A stretch of 64,000 nt of DNA from DASSQJ01 sp963773655 (GTDB lineage: Bacteria > Actinomycetota > Actinomycetes > Actinomycetales > Dermatophilaceae), in contig CAVZBX010000004.1 in assembly GCA_963773655.1 (NCBI GenBank), forward strand, positions 40,817-104,816, read 5' to 3'. Position numbers and translations under genes: made by a program. Shown here piece by piece: positions 34,072 to 42,817 of this stretch. Below the pieces are notes generated by a model that was not told where the DNA came from, did no database searches, and saw only the letters and a list, made by a program, of their open reading frames with translations. The stretch's first letter is position 1; the number at the start of each line of letters is the position of its first letter.

Positions 34072-35119
34072 CCGTGGCACCTCCCCGGAGCGCCGGGCTC
34101 CTGACGGGGGGACGGCTGGTGGGGGTGCCGAGCGAGGACCGGGCGAGCACCCCCGTCCACCGGCGGACCACCCCCACCGCGAGGAGCACGGCTCCCGGGG
34201 CAGCCGCGACGAGGGTGATCGTCCCGTAGGCGATGGCGACGGCGAGCCCGGTCGAGGGGTCGTGCCCGGCGGCGGCGAACGCCCAGGCGGCGGCCCCCTC
34301 CCGGGGCCCCCAGCCCGCGACATTGAGGGGGAGCGCCCCCACGAGCAGCACGACGAGGGAGACCTCGACCAGCTCAGCGCCCTCGACCCGGACGCCGACG
34401 GCACGGGCGGCGAGCGCGAAGGTGGCGACGTGCCCGGTGAGAACCACCAGTGATGCGAGCAGCACCGGGCCCGCCACCCGCGGGGCAGCCAGTGCCCGGG
34501 CGTCACCGGTGACCGTGCGCACCATCCGGCGGGCCCGGCCTCCCGCGCGGCGCGCTGCAACCGCGGCCACCACAGCCAAGCCGAGGACGGCGCTGGCCCC
34601 CACCGCCAACCAGGGGGCGGGGGGCCCGAGGGTCCGGGACGGTTCGGTGGCAGCGAGCGCGCAGAGGGTGGCGACCACGAGCACGGCCTGTCCACACGTC
34701 CGCTCCCAGGCGACGGCTCGCAGTCCGCGGCCGACGTCCGCCACCGCCCGCCCGTGGCTCACGCCGCGACCGACGTCGCCGAGGATCCCACCGGGCAACG
34801 TCATGTTGAGGAACTGGGCCCGGTAGCAGGCGAGGAACCCCGTCGGGAGCGTGAGCGGGACCCCGAGGCGGCGGGCCACCACCACCCAGCGCCAGGCGGC
34901 GCACGCCGTCGTCACCGCGGCGAGGCCCAGGCCGGTACCGAGGGTGGCGGCGTCGAGGGAGCCGAGGCCGGCCGGCACGGCATCCGTGCCCACGACGGCA
35001 AGGACGGCACCGAGGACCGCGGTCCCGCCGAGAGCCGAGACCCGTCGCCTCGCCCGGGAGCTCGGCGGGCCGACACCGGTCGGGTCGTTCGCCGGTCGTA
35101 CCCCGGGGTGAGCCGTCAC
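34064..35119 (-). CDS. UPF0104 / lysylphosphatidylglycerol synthase flippase-like membrane protein
   Basis: About 351 residues with eight or nine membrane spans. AQFLNMTLPGGILGDVGRG and PLNVAGWGPREGAAAWAF match the integral membrane family that includes the MprF flippase half and glycosyltransferase partners. It has no synthase domain. It may move a lipid-linked intermediate or act beside the glycosyltransferase. GTG at 35119 overlaps the methyltransferase TGA; GTG at 35122 is equally possible. Confidence 0.8.
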   Translation of the reverse strand: MTAHPGVRPANDPTGVGPPSSRARRRVSALGGTAVLGAVLAVVGTDAVPAGLGSLDAATLGTGLGLAAVTTACAAWRWVVVARRLGVPLTLPTGFLACYRAQFLNMTLPGGILGDVGRGVSHGRAVADVGRGLRAVAWERTCGQAVLVVATLCALAATEPSRTLGPPAPWLAVGASAVLGLAVVAAVAARRAGGRARRMVRTVTGDARALAAPRVAGPVLLASLVVLTGHVATFALAARAVGVRVEGAELVEVSLVVLLVGALPLNVAGWGPREGAAAWAFAAAGHDPSTGLAVAIAYGTITLVAAAPGAVLLAVGVVRRWTGVLARSSLGTPTSRPPVRSPALRGGATDG

Positions 35120-35964
35120 CACCGCGCTCCCGCCGGCGTGGCCAGCAGGTCGAGGTGCTGGACGACAACCCTAAGGGAGCCCGCCTCCACCTCGCCGAGG
35201 CGTCGCGCGAGGTACGGCCCGGATGCCGCGACCAGGGTGGCCCGCTGCTCGACGGCGGCACCGACCCACCCGACGAGCCACTCCCTCGCCAGGCCCGGAT
35301 CCGCGTGGATCACCCAGGGGCTGGGCCGGACCCGCACCCTGTACCCGCACTCGTGGAACAGCCCGACCGCGGCGCGGGGGGCGTCCGGGCCGAGCAGGCC
35401 GCCGCGGCGCGTGGGCCGGCGCTGGTGGTCGTTGAAGGCGTCGCGCATCGCGGTGTCGGCAGGGTCGGCAGGGGCGATCCGAACCGCACCGGTCACCGAG
35501 AGGGTGAGGAGCGTCGGCGCCCCGGTCGCCGCGCAGGCGCCGACGAGGCGAGCGAGCTCCTCGCCGGTCAGCAGGTCGAGCAGCGCCGAGGCCGTGACGA
35601 GCGAAGCACCCTGCAGGTCATCGGGACCCAGGCGCGTCACGTCGCCGAGCCGGGTCTCCACGGTGACGGACGGTGTGCCCGGATCGGGCGCGCATCCCGG
35701 CTCGGGCGCGCATCCCGACTCGGCGGCTCGGAGCAGCTCGGGATCGAGGTCGTGGAGCACCCAGTGCTGCCGGCCGTCGAGGCGTGGGCTCAGCCAGCGG
35801 CCCATCGAGCCGTCCCCGCAGCCGAGGTCGTGCACGACGCGGACCCGGCCGGCCGGCGGCGCCGCACCGAGGGCGGCCGCGAGGTCCGCCGAGCGAGCCC
35901 TCGCGTCCGCCGCCTCGCGCAGCCGGAGCCACTGTTGGCTGACCCTCACCGGGGGCAGGGTCAT
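35116..35964 (-). CDS. SAM-dependent methyltransferase
   Basis: A 282-residue methyltransferase with motif I VVHDLGCGDGSMGRWL, acidic HDLDPELL, GDVTRL and ASLVTASALLDLLT. A 15-base tandem repeat near 35690-35720 encodes GCAPEPGCAPDPG after strand 2. The long C-terminal part with ECGYRVRVRPSPW resembles trans-aconitate or O-methyltransferase types. ATG 35964 overlaps the glycosyltransferase stop (ATGA). It is fourth in the nine-gene operon. Confidence 0.85.
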   Translation of the reverse strand: MTLPPVRVSQQWLRLREAADARARSADLAAALGAAPPAGRVRVVHDLGCGDGSMGRWLSPRLDGRQHWVLHDLDPELLRAAESGCAPEPGCAPDPGTPSVTVETRLGDVTRLGPDDLQGASLVTASALLDLLTGEELARLVGACAATGAPTLLTLSVTGAVRIAPADPADTAMRDAFNDHQRRPTRRGGLLGPDAPRAAVGLFHECGYRVRVRPSPWVIHADPGLAREWLVGWVGAAVEQRATLVAASGPYLARRLGEVEAGSLRVVVQHLDLLATPAGARW

Positions 35965-37040
35965 GCCGCCACCCCCGACAACACGTCTGCGAGGGCCGTC
36001 GTGGTGGCGTCCCAGGTGCGCAGGTCCGCCCGGCGGCGCAGGGCCGCCTCGCGGAGCTGCCGGCGCCGTGCGGCGTCGGAGAGCCAGCGCCGCACCGCAC
36101 CGGCCAGCGAGTCGGGGTCGCCGGGAGGAACGAGGAGGCCCGGGCGGCGTCCGAGGGCGTCGCGCCCGACGGACTCCGGTAGACCCCCCACGTCGGAGGC
36201 GATGACCGGCACGCCGCGTGCGAGCGCCTCCGTGACGACCATGCCGTAGGTCTCCGCCCGGGACGGCACGACGAGCAGGTCAGCCGTGTGGGCCAGCCGC
36301 GACAGTGCCGAGCCCGTCAGCGGGCCGGTGACGTGGATGCGACCGCCGAACCCGTGGTCGGCCGCTCGCCGGGTCACCTGGTCCGCGAAGGAGGGGTGCG
36401 CGGTTCCGGGCCCGACGAGGTGGCAGGTCCAGTCGAGGTCGGTGATCCGGTCGAGCGCCTCAACGAGCACGTCCTGTCCCTTCGTGGGGGTCAGGGCGCC
36501 CACGCAGAGGAGCCGTCCGCCGCCGGGGGTCCCCAGCGCCAGCGGGGCTGGGTCCGCCCCGGGGGCCACCACGGCCACCCGGTCCGCGGGGAGCGCGTAG
36601 GTCACCCGCAGCCAGGCGCGGGTCCAGTGACTGGTGGCCACGACCGCTCTGCAGGCCCGCAGCACGGCGGCCTCGGCGCACCGTTCGAGGTGCTCCCAGG
36701 ATGCGGCCGGCGGCTCGGGTGTCGCGACGCCCACCGGGAGGTGGACGAGCGGGACCAGCCTCAGCCGATGGGACTCGGGCACCAGGACCTCCGGCGCGCA
36801 GGAGGCCACCAGCCCGTCGAGGAGGACCAGTGATCGGTCAGGGAGGGCCCCGAGGGCCGCGGCCAGGCACCCCCGCGACGCCTGCTCGGGGCGGGGCCAG
36901 TCACCGGCGAGGTGGATCTCGCGCACGCTCCAGCCCCGGACGCCCAACCCGTCGCACACCCGCCGGTCGTAGCTGTTGCCACCACTCGGACGGTGCGGGT
37001 CGTCCACGCCCTCGGGCATGGCCACATGGAGCGTGCTCAC
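35961..37040 (-). CDS. Glycosyltransferase family 4 (GT-B fold)
   Basis: A 359-residue glycosyltransferase. The N-terminal domain begins STLHVAMPEGVDDPHRPSGG. The nucleotide-sugar domain has LLCVGALTPTKGQDVLVEAL, RIHVTGPL and the E-x7-E motif in SRAETYGMVVTEALARGVPV. It should add a hexose or similar from an NDP-sugar. GTG at 37040 overlaps the pterin-synthase stop (GTGA). It implies that the pathway product is glycosylated. Confidence 0.9.
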   Translation of the reverse strand: MSTLHVAMPEGVDDPHRPSGGNSYDRRVCDGLGVRGWSVREIHLAGDWPRPEQASRGCLAAALGALPDRSLVLLDGLVASCAPEVLVPESHRLRLVPLVHLPVGVATPEPPAASWEHLERCAEAAVLRACRAVVATSHWTRAWLRVTYALPADRVAVVAPGADPAPLALGTPGGGRLLCVGALTPTKGQDVLVEALDRITDLDWTCHLVGPGTAHPSFADQVTRRAADHGFGGRIHVTGPLTGSALSRLAHTADLLVVPSRAETYGMVVTEALARGVPVIASDVGGLPESVGRDALGRRPGLLVPPGDPDSLAGAVRRWLSDAARRRQLREAALRRRADLRTWDATTTALADVLSGVAA

Positions 37041-37435
37041 GGCGCCCTCTCGTACGTCGCCCACGCGACGTGCGACTCGTGGAGCGTGACGCCGATGGCG
37101 GTCAGCTCCTCGCTGCTGCGACCGAGCCCGTCGCCCACGGCCCGATCGGCGAGGCGGTCGGCCACCACCTGCGCGAGACGCTCGGCGGTCGTGACCACGC
37201 CGGCGAGGGTGGGGTCCTCGTCGAGGTTGCGCATGGTGAGCCCCCCGACGACGTCCGAGAGCGCAGCGGCCGCCGCGCCGATGTCGACGACGAGCCCGTG
37301 CTGGTCGAGCGTGGGAGCCCGGAACGTCGCGTCGACGATGAACGTGGCGCCGTGCAGCCGTTGCGCCGGTCCGAAGGCCTCTCCGCGAAGGCTGTGGGCG
37401 ATCATCATGTGGTCGCGGACGGTCACGCTGTACAC
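37037..37435 (-). CDS. Degenerate 6-pyruvoyltetrahydropterin synthase-like protein
   Basis: A 132-residue PTPS/QueD-fold protein. H14 (MMIAHSL) and H28 (RLHGATF) keep two zinc ligands. The normal HGH has become HGA (A30), and no catalytic Cys precedes it. The C-terminal SEELTAIGVTLHESHVAWATY keeps the E/H part of the active site. It may bind a pterin or pyrimidine but use other chemistry. GTG 37435 has AGGAGG 7 bases upstream and overlaps the end of the dehydrogenase gene by 13 bases. Confidence 0.8.
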   Translation of the reverse strand: MYSVTVRDHMMIAHSLRGEAFGPAQRLHGATFIVDATFRAPTLDQHGLVVDIGAAAAALSDVVGGLTMRNLDEDPTLAGVVTTAERLAQVVADRLADRAVGDGLGRSSEELTAIGVTLHESHVAWATYERAP

Positions 37436-38421
37436 GCGGTGTCCTCCTCGTCGTAGGTGATGGTGTGGCACAGCGCGTGCAGGCTGCCGTCGCCGAGCGC
37501 CCGGAGCACCCGCGGCAGCTCGTCGAACGGCGAGCTGCCGGTGAGCAGGGCGTCGTAGCGCGGGTCCCGCAGCAGCTCGAGTGCGAGCTGCAGCCGCTGT
37601 CTCGTGGTGCGCCGGCCTCGGCGGCTCTGCGCAACGGCTCCGACCTGGCTGGCGCGGATCGCGAGCCGGTGGGTGTGGAAGCGCCCACCCAGGCGCAGGG
37701 TCACCGCGTCGTCCCCGTACCAGCTGAGGTCCAGCACGGTGCCGTCCGCCGCCAGCAGGTCGAGGGCGAGCTGCAGGCCGCAGCCGGTTCCGCTGGCGTG
37801 GACGACGAGGTCGCAGTCGCCCGGCGCGTCGTCTGCGAGCGCGAAGCGCACCCCCAGCCGGTCGGCCACCTCGGCCCTGGCCGGTTCGACGTCGACGACG
37901 GTGACCTGGGTCCCCGGGATGCCGGTGAGCAGCCGGGCCACCGTGAGCCCGACCATCCCGCCCCCGACCACGGCCACCCGGTCGCCGACGAGCGGGGCGG
38001 CGTCCCAGAGCGCGTTCACCGCGGTCTCCACCGTGCCCGCGAGGACGGCACGTGACGCCGGCACGCCGTCCGGCACCACCACCACCGCCGACGTCGGGAC
38101 GACATAGGCCGTCTGGTGGGGATGCAGGCAGAAGACGGTCCTGCCGAGCAGGTCCGTCGGGCCCACCTCGACCCTCCCGACGTTGAGGTACCCGTACTTG
38201 ACCGGGGCGGGGAAGTCGCCCTCCTGGAACGGAGCGCGCATCTGGTCGGCCTGCGCTGCCGGGACGCCACCGCGGAACACGAGCAGCTCGGTGCCGCGGC
38301 TCACGCCACTGCACACGCTGCGCACCAGCACCTCGTCGGGGGCGGGGTCTCCGACCTCGACCGTGCGGAGCTCACCGTGACCGGGCTCTCGCAGCCAGAA
38401 GGCGCGGGCGCTGACCGCCAT
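37423..38421 (-). CDS. Zinc-type alcohol dehydrogenase (MDR superfamily)
   Basis: A 332-residue medium-chain dehydrogenase: N-terminal VCSGVSRGTELLVFRGG, middle PVKYGYLNVGRVEVGP, and nucleotide-binding VAVVGGGMVGLTVARLL. The structural four-Cys zinc loop is absent, as in BchC-like and related oxidoreductases. It oxidises an alcohol or reduces a carbonyl with NAD(P). ATG 38421 has GAGGAGGG upstream and is the first gene of the nine-gene operon; the roughly 195-base gap to the divergent membrane-protein gene must hold its promoter, which I cannot pick out. Confidence 0.87.
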   Translation of the reverse strand: MAVSARAFWLREPGHGELRTVEVGDPAPDEVLVRSVCSGVSRGTELLVFRGGVPAAQADQMRAPFQEGDFPAPVKYGYLNVGRVEVGPTDLLGRTVFCLHPHQTAYVVPTSAVVVVPDGVPASRAVLAGTVETAVNALWDAAPLVGDRVAVVGGGMVGLTVARLLTGIPGTQVTVVDVEPARAEVADRLGVRFALADDAPGDCDLVVHASGTGCGLQLALDLLAADGTVLDLSWYGDDAVTLRLGGRFHTHRLAIRASQVGAVAQSRRGRRTTRQRLQLALELLRDPRYDALLTGSSPFDELPRVLRALGDGSLHALCHTITYDEEDTACTA

Positions 38422-38616
38422 CGGTTCCCTCCTCGACTGCCGAGCCGGGCGCCGTCCGCCGGGACGGCCTACCCCTGGGATACGGAGGCGGGGCCCGGTC
38501 GGTTCAGCCGGCGTCCGGGCAGCCGGGGTGAACCTGGGGCCCTCCGGTGTCGTGAAGGGGAGAAGGGCCCCGAGCCCGTCCCGGGGCGGGGCCACACCGA
38601 GGAACGGAGGACCCCC

Positions 38617-38982
38617 ATGTGGCTACGAATCGTGACGGCGGCCGCGGCGCTCGTCTCGGCGGTGGTCCACCTGCTCCTCTGGGTGGACGGCTACCGCGAC
38701 ATCTCCGTCATCGGCCCGGCCTTCCTCCTCAACGCCGTCGCGGGAGCGGTCATCGCGGTCCTGCTCCTCGTCTGGCGGCACTGGGTGCCGGCGTTCCTCG
38801 CGGCCGGCTTCGGGGCGAGCACCCTCGGTGCCTTCGTCATCTCGGCCACGGTTGGCCTCTTCGGCGTGCACGAGAGGTGGACGGGCGGGTGGGTCCTCAC
38901 GGCCGCGGTCTCAGAGGTCGTCTGCATCGTCGGCGGCCTGCTGCTGATGCGTGCCTCCTGGCCACGCCGCGACGCCCACTGA
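38617..38982 (+). CDS. Small four-span membrane protein
   Basis: A 121-residue protein with four hydrophobic helices: MWLRIVTAAAALVSAVVHLL, AFLLNAVAGAVIAVLLLVW, FLAAGFGASTLGAFVIS and VLTAAVSEVVCIVGGLLLM. GGAACGGAGG precedes the ATG. The type is common in actinobacteria, without assigned function. Divergent from the nine-gene operon. Confidence 0.78.
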   Translation: MWLRIVTAAAALVSAVVHLLLWVDGYRDISVIGPAFLLNAVAGAVIAVLLLVWRHWVPAFLAAGFGASTLGAFVISATVGLFGVHERWTGGWVLTAAVSEVVCIVGGLLLMRASWPRRDAH

Positions 38983-39014
38983 CCGGCTCCGCGATCGGGC
39001 CGGGCTCCGCGATG

Positions 39015-39728
39015 TCAGGCGGGCAGGCGGAGGACGACCAGCCCATCGGTCGTGCGCATCTCGATCGAGGCGATGTCCCCGCGTCTGGTCGCGGTCGCGG
39101 CCGTCAGGTGCATCGTGCGTCCCGGGAGCCCGTGCCAGGTCGCCACCTGCTCGCTGCGCCCGTCACGCGTCGTCACGACGAGGGCGTACGTTGCGTCGGG
39201 ACGGGCTTCGTACTCCTCCTCGTCGTCCTCGTACGCGCAGGTCAGGTCGAGCCGGGTGCCCCAGGCCACGGACGCGAGGAGTACCTGCGCGCTGACCGGG
39301 CTCGGTCCGACCGGTTCCATCGGCAGCGCAGACGAGGTGGTCGCCGTCGTTGGTGGGACACCCGTCGACGAGGTCGCCGTGGCCGTGAGCGACTCCCCGT
39401 CGAAGGCGCCGCCCACGGCAAGGCCCCCGACCGCGAGGGCGGCGACGGCCGCGGCCACCGCGGCCACCGTGGCCGAGCGCCGACGCTGAGCGGTGCGCAC
39501 CTCCCGGACCAGCGCCGGCAGCAGGGTGTCCGGCAGTGGTGGCACGTCGAGCGGCTCGAGGTCCTCGGCCTCGACGTGTGCGAGCAACCCTGGCAGCCCG
39601 GCCAGCTCTCGCACCGATCGGCTGCACTCCTCACACCCCCGGAGGTGGCGCTCGAACTCCTGTCGCTCACCGGGCGAGAGCGCACCCAGGACGTAGGCGC
39701 CGTCGAGGTGGCTGTGCTCACAGCTCAT
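39015..39728 (-). CDS. Zinc-type anti-sigma factor with single membrane span
   Basis: A 237-residue anti-sigma factor. The N-terminal ZAS domain has H-x3-C-x2-C in HLRGCEECSRSV, preceded by DGAYVLGALSPGERQEFE. A single membrane span (about residues 90 to 110, AAVAAAVAALAVGGLAVGG) leads to an extracellular domain with SAQVLLASVAWGTRLDL and a closing MRTTDGLVVLRLP. It holds the neighbouring ECF sigma factor inactive until an envelope signal appears. ATG 39728 overlaps the sigma stop (ATGA). Confidence 0.9.
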   Translation of the reverse strand: MSCEHSHLDGAYVLGALSPGERQEFERHLRGCEECSRSVRELAGLPGLLAHVEAEDLEPLDVPPLPDTLLPALVREVRTAQRRRSATVAAVAAAVAALAVGGLAVGGAFDGESLTATATSSTGVPPTTATTSSALPMEPVGPSPVSAQVLLASVAWGTRLDLTCAYEDDEEEYEARPDATYALVVTTRDGRSEQVATWHGLPGRTMHLTAATATRRGDIASIEMRTTDGLVVLRLPA

Positions 39729-40237
39729 GCACCCACCCCCAGCTCCTGCAGCGCCAGGCGCAGGGCACGCAGCGCGTAGTGCGTGCGCGACTTGACGGTT
39801 CCCTCGGGGATCTCGAGTCGTCGTGCCGCCTCGGCGACCGACGCTCCACGGAAGTAGCACTCGAGCAGCACGGCCCTGTGCTCCCTGGACAAGGTGCTCA
39901 AGGCCTCCGCGACGACCCACGACGTGAGCAACCGGTCCGTGACGTCATCCGTGCCGACCTCCTCGGGTACCTCGCCGACCGACAGCTCGTTCCGGGCGTG
40001 GCGGCTGCGCCATTCGTCGATGACGATGTTCCGCGCCACGGTGAACAGCCAGGCCCGCACGGATCCCTCTTCCTCATCGAGCCTCCGGACGTTGCGCCAG
40101 GCGCGGACCAGCGTCTCCTGCGCGACGTCCTCGGCGCGCGCTTGGTCGTGGCCCGTCAGGCGCAGGCAGTAGGCCCACAACGCAGGCCCGTGCTCGTCGT
40201 GGAGCCGCTCCAGCAGGGCCGAGGCACTGTCGGTCAT
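39725..40237 (-). CDS. ECF RNA polymerase sigma factor
   Basis: A 170-residue extracytoplasmic-function sigma factor. Region 2 is LRLTGHDQARAEDVAQETLV then RAWLFTVARNIVIDEWRSR; region 4 is ALSTLSREHRAVLLECYFRG then SVAEAARRLEIPEGTVKSR. Length and the cognate ZAS anti-sigma match the SigL/SigK-type group. ATG 40237 has GGAGGAGG upstream. Targets are unknown; it probably drives its own operon. Confidence 0.92.
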   Translation of the reverse strand: MTDSASALLERLHDEHGPALWAYCLRLTGHDQARAEDVAQETLVRAWRNVRRLDEEEGSVRAWLFTVARNIVIDEWRSRHARNELSVGEVPEEVGTDDVTDRLLTSWVVAEALSTLSREHRAVLLECYFRGASVAEAARRLEIPEGTVKSRTHYALRALRLALQELGVGA

Positions 40238-40506
40238 CACACCTCCTCCACCACCAGTACGGCCCGCGGGGCCGAGCGGTTCACCCGCCGGCGACCCTCC
40301 GTCGATCCGAGTCCCCGCCTCCAGCGAGCCGGTGCCGTGCAACGCTCACCACTTCCGCGCCGCCACCGGGTGCGCCCTCCGGCGCGCGGAGTCCTGCAGA
40401 GGTGGTGGGTCGGACCTCGGTGTCTCGGATGCGGGAGAGCCGGTCAGGCCGACTGACCGACACATCGCACGAGTGGGTGTCGACCGTGGCGCCGGCGAGA
40501 CGGCGT

Positions 40507-40701
40507 TCAGCGTCGGTCCGGCCCGTCGACGTCGAACACCGCCTCCCCGCTCCCGGCTCTGACCACGATCACCGCGGTCTCGTCGGAGGCCGGGCTGCCC
40601 TCCCGGTGCACGGTGTGGGCGGGCACGACCACGAAGTCGCCCGGCCCGGCCTCGACGACGTCGCGGCCTCCGGGTCCGGACTCCCTCTTGCCATCGGGCA
40701 T
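40507..40701 (-). pseudogene. Cupin C-terminal fragment
   Basis: 64 residues with the second half of a cupin barrel: VEAGPGDFVVVPAHTVHREG then TAVIVVRAGSGEAVFDVDGP. The first cupin motif with its metal-binding His pair is absent, and upstream frames do not supply it. Probably a decayed gene. The 270 bases between it and the sigma factor gene show nothing I can support. Confidence 0.5.
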
Positions 40702-41060
40702 GAACCGCTCCCTCCTGGTCGGCCGGGACCATCTCGTTGACCATGCGACCCGTTCGACCCGGAAGTCAAGGCACCTCACGGCACCGGCCGGCAGGCATCC
40801 TCGACCACACCCCAGCGGTGGTCGGTGCGGTCGTCGACGGCCCCGTCCACGCCCGAGGAGCTTCTGACTCACGCCGCTGACCAGCCAAGGGCCCCCCCGT
40901 CCGGACAGCTGTGCCCCTGCGGCGACTCAGGGCGAACCGGCCAGTGTCGGCTCCGAACAGCTCACGCAGCGGGCGACGCCGCAGGAGGAGCTGGAATGCG
41001 GCGGTCAGCGGGACGCCCAGCAGCACGTAGCCGTTGCCGCCCAGCCGAAGCAGGTGACCG

Positions 41061-41309
41061 ATGGCGGCCTCCCTGCAAGACTTCGGCGACAAGCCCCTCG
41101 TCGTGCTCAGCGCAGGTGTCGGCAGCGACGCGGAGTGGCCGCAGAAGCAGCAGCGCCTGGCCGCGCTCTCGACCGACGGCGTCCACCGTGTCGTCGACGG
41201 CGCCAGCCACGAGGGCCTGGTCGGTGACCCGGTACACGCGCTCACCACCGGTCGGGCCATCCTCGAGGTCGTCGCGTCGATACGCACGGACCAGCCGCTG
41301 TCGCGGTAG
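41061..41309 (+). pseudogene. Alpha/beta hydrolase C-terminal fragment
   Basis: 82 residues ending DGVHRVVDGASHEGLVGDPV then HALTTGRAILEVV, the tail of an alpha/beta hydrolase with its catalytic His in GASHEG. The N-terminal two thirds, including the Ser nucleophile, are missing. A perfect terminator stem follows, and a second, frameshifted copy of this tail lies at 46.4 kb. Confidence 0.6.
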
Positions 41310-41322
41310 ACGCCTGAACCTC

Positions 41323-41358
41323 GGGAGTGGGCCCGGCCGCGTGGCCGGGCCCACTCCC
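41323..41358. terminator. Strong terminator hairpin
   Basis: GGGAGTGGGCCCGGCC, a GCGT loop and its exact complement form a 16-bp perfect stem just after the hydrolase fragment stop. The remaining bases to 41597 hold nothing I can support. Confidence 0.8.
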
Positions 41359-41597
41359 ACGGCACTGCGGGTCCATCGGGGCGACCCTCGGCCCGCCGCC
41401 ACCATGCCCCCTACCCGCGCGACCGTCGACCTGTTGCCCAGTGGGCTACGTCGCCCCGAGCATCCGCGTCATCACAGTGATGTCGCGGATGGCCGGCCAC
41501 GTCGCGGCAATTGCTGCGTCATCCCCGAAAAGGCGCGTCGTCACTGTGACCCCGCGTCTCCCCCTTGGGGCGTTCGGGCTCCCGCGGCGCGGGATCG

Positions 41598-42320
41598 TCA
41601 TGTCGTCGCTGCTCGGGGCCGGGCGCCCTTGATGAGGAGCCAGAGGGCCAGGCCGACCTCGGCGACGAACCCGATGACCCACATGGGGTAGCTGATCGCG
41701 GGGTAGGTCGGGGCGAGCAGGACCTGGAGGAACCAGATGAGCACGGCAACGCCGTCGAGGAGGAGGAGCCATCCCAACAGTCGGGGAAGGAACCCGGAGC
41801 GCAGCACGAGCCAGCCGAGGGGGAAGAGCCAGGCGGAGAAGAACAGCTGGGCGGTGACGAACCCGACCTGGTAGGTGGAGAGCGAGAGCATCGCCATCGA
41901 GTCGAGCTCGGGGCCGGTGAGACCCTGCGGCCCCAGGGTGCTGTCGTTCTGGGCGAGGACGGCGAGCAGGGGCAGGTAGCTGGCGCACTGGATGGCCACG
42001 CCGACCGCGTTGAGGACCAGGAGGAGCAGGGCCAGGCTCTGGTCGACGGGGCGGAGCAGGGCGTAGAGGGCCCACGCGGTGGTGACGAAGAGCAGGCCCG
42101 AGGCCAGGGCCGCGACGAGCCCGACCCGGAACGCCGCCTCGTTGTCGGCGATCGTGGCGCGCAGGGTCTGGGCGTCGCTGAGCCCGATGTGGCCGGTCAG
42201 GCTGGCGATGAGGTTGGCCAGGATGTACGCGAGGTAGAGCCCGCCGGCCCACCGGGCGAGCCTGGTGCGATCCCATGAGTCCGGTGTGGTGGCTCTCGCC
42301 GCGCTGAGGGTGCTGGTCAT
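41598..42320 (-). CDS. DUF4386 family membrane protein
   Basis: A 240-residue protein with about six membrane spans: WAGGLYLAYILANLIASLTG, LLFVTTAWALYALLRPVDQ, and C-terminal RSGFLPRLLGWLLLLDGVA then PMWVIGFVAEVGLALWLLIK. This is the DUF4386 pattern, of unknown function. ATG 42320 overlaps the upstream membrane-protein stop (ATGA), with AAGGAG before it. Similar proteins are encoded at 44267 and 52181. Confidence 0.85.
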   Translation of the reverse strand: MTSTLSAARATTPDSWDRTRLARWAGGLYLAYILANLIASLTGHIGLSDAQTLRATIADNEAAFRVGLVAALASGLLFVTTAWALYALLRPVDQSLALLLLVLNAVGVAIQCASYLPLLAVLAQNDSTLGPQGLTGPELDSMAMLSLSTYQVGFVTAQLFFSAWLFPLGWLVLRSGFLPRLLGWLLLLDGVAVLIWFLQVLLAPTYPAISYPMWVIGFVAEVGLALWLLIKGARPRAATT

Positions 42321-42817
42321 GGCTTCTTCTCCTTGGTCGCCTCCCCGCCCTGATGGTCGGCGCCGGCGTCTCGTGAGCGCGCCAGCAGCCCGATGGTCAA
42401 GCCCAGGGCCAGGATGCGGATGGTGTTGATGACGGTGGCGACGAGCAGCCACCTGCCGGGGTCGTCGATGCCGGCCCGGAGCTTGGCGGGCACCTCCACG
42501 ACGATCGTGACGAGGACCAGGGCGCACGTGGCGAGGAACAGCGCTTGGTGCAGCGGTCCTGAACCTGGGACGCGAGCCTTCGAACGCAGCAGGGTCAAGG
42601 CGACCAGGCCGGCGAGGACCAGCCCTCCGACGGCGGCCTCGACGAGCATGGGGACGTACTCGATCGACAGTGCCGAGCGGTACGCGGCGGCGCTGGGCGT
42701 CAGCGAGATGAGCAGGTTGGCCGACCAGAACGCTGCCGCTCCCGCGAGCGTGAGCGCCGCCCAGCCACCCCGCGCACCAGCCCGTCGCCTGGTTCGGGGG
42801 GCCTCAACCACGTCCAT
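42317..42817 (-). CDS. Four-span membrane protein
   Basis: A 166-residue protein with four hydrophobic helices (LTLAGAAAFWSANLLISL, LVEAAVGGLVLAGLVALTLL, ALFLATCALVLVTIVVE, INTIRILALGLTIGLLA) and short charged ends. No family recognised with confidence. It is coupled to the downstream DUF4386 gene by an ATGA overlap, so the two may form one membrane unit. Confidence 0.75.
   Translation of the reverse strand: MDVVEAPRTRRRAGARGGWAALTLAGAAAFWSANLLISLTPSAAAYRSALSIEYVPMLVEAAVGGLVLAGLVALTLLRSKARVPGSGPLHQALFLATCALVLVTIVVEVPAKLRAGIDDPGRWLLVATVINTIRILALGLTIGLLARSRDAGADHQGGEATKEKKP

Larger units (their letters stand above)
40861..41360. repeat. Duplicated segment, longer copy
   Basis: The bases 40861-40886 (CTTCTGACTCACGCC then a nearly identical stretch) and 41188-41360 recur together at 46343-46541. 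In that second copy the 300 bases between them have been deleted. The copies differ at scattered positions, so the duplication is old. It covers the end of an alpha/beta hydrolase remnant and its terminator. Confidence 0.75.

Noticed and set aside
40765..41365. Minus-strand 199-codon frame
   Set aside because: Antisense to the hydrolase remnant and terminator; low-complexity Arg-rich product.
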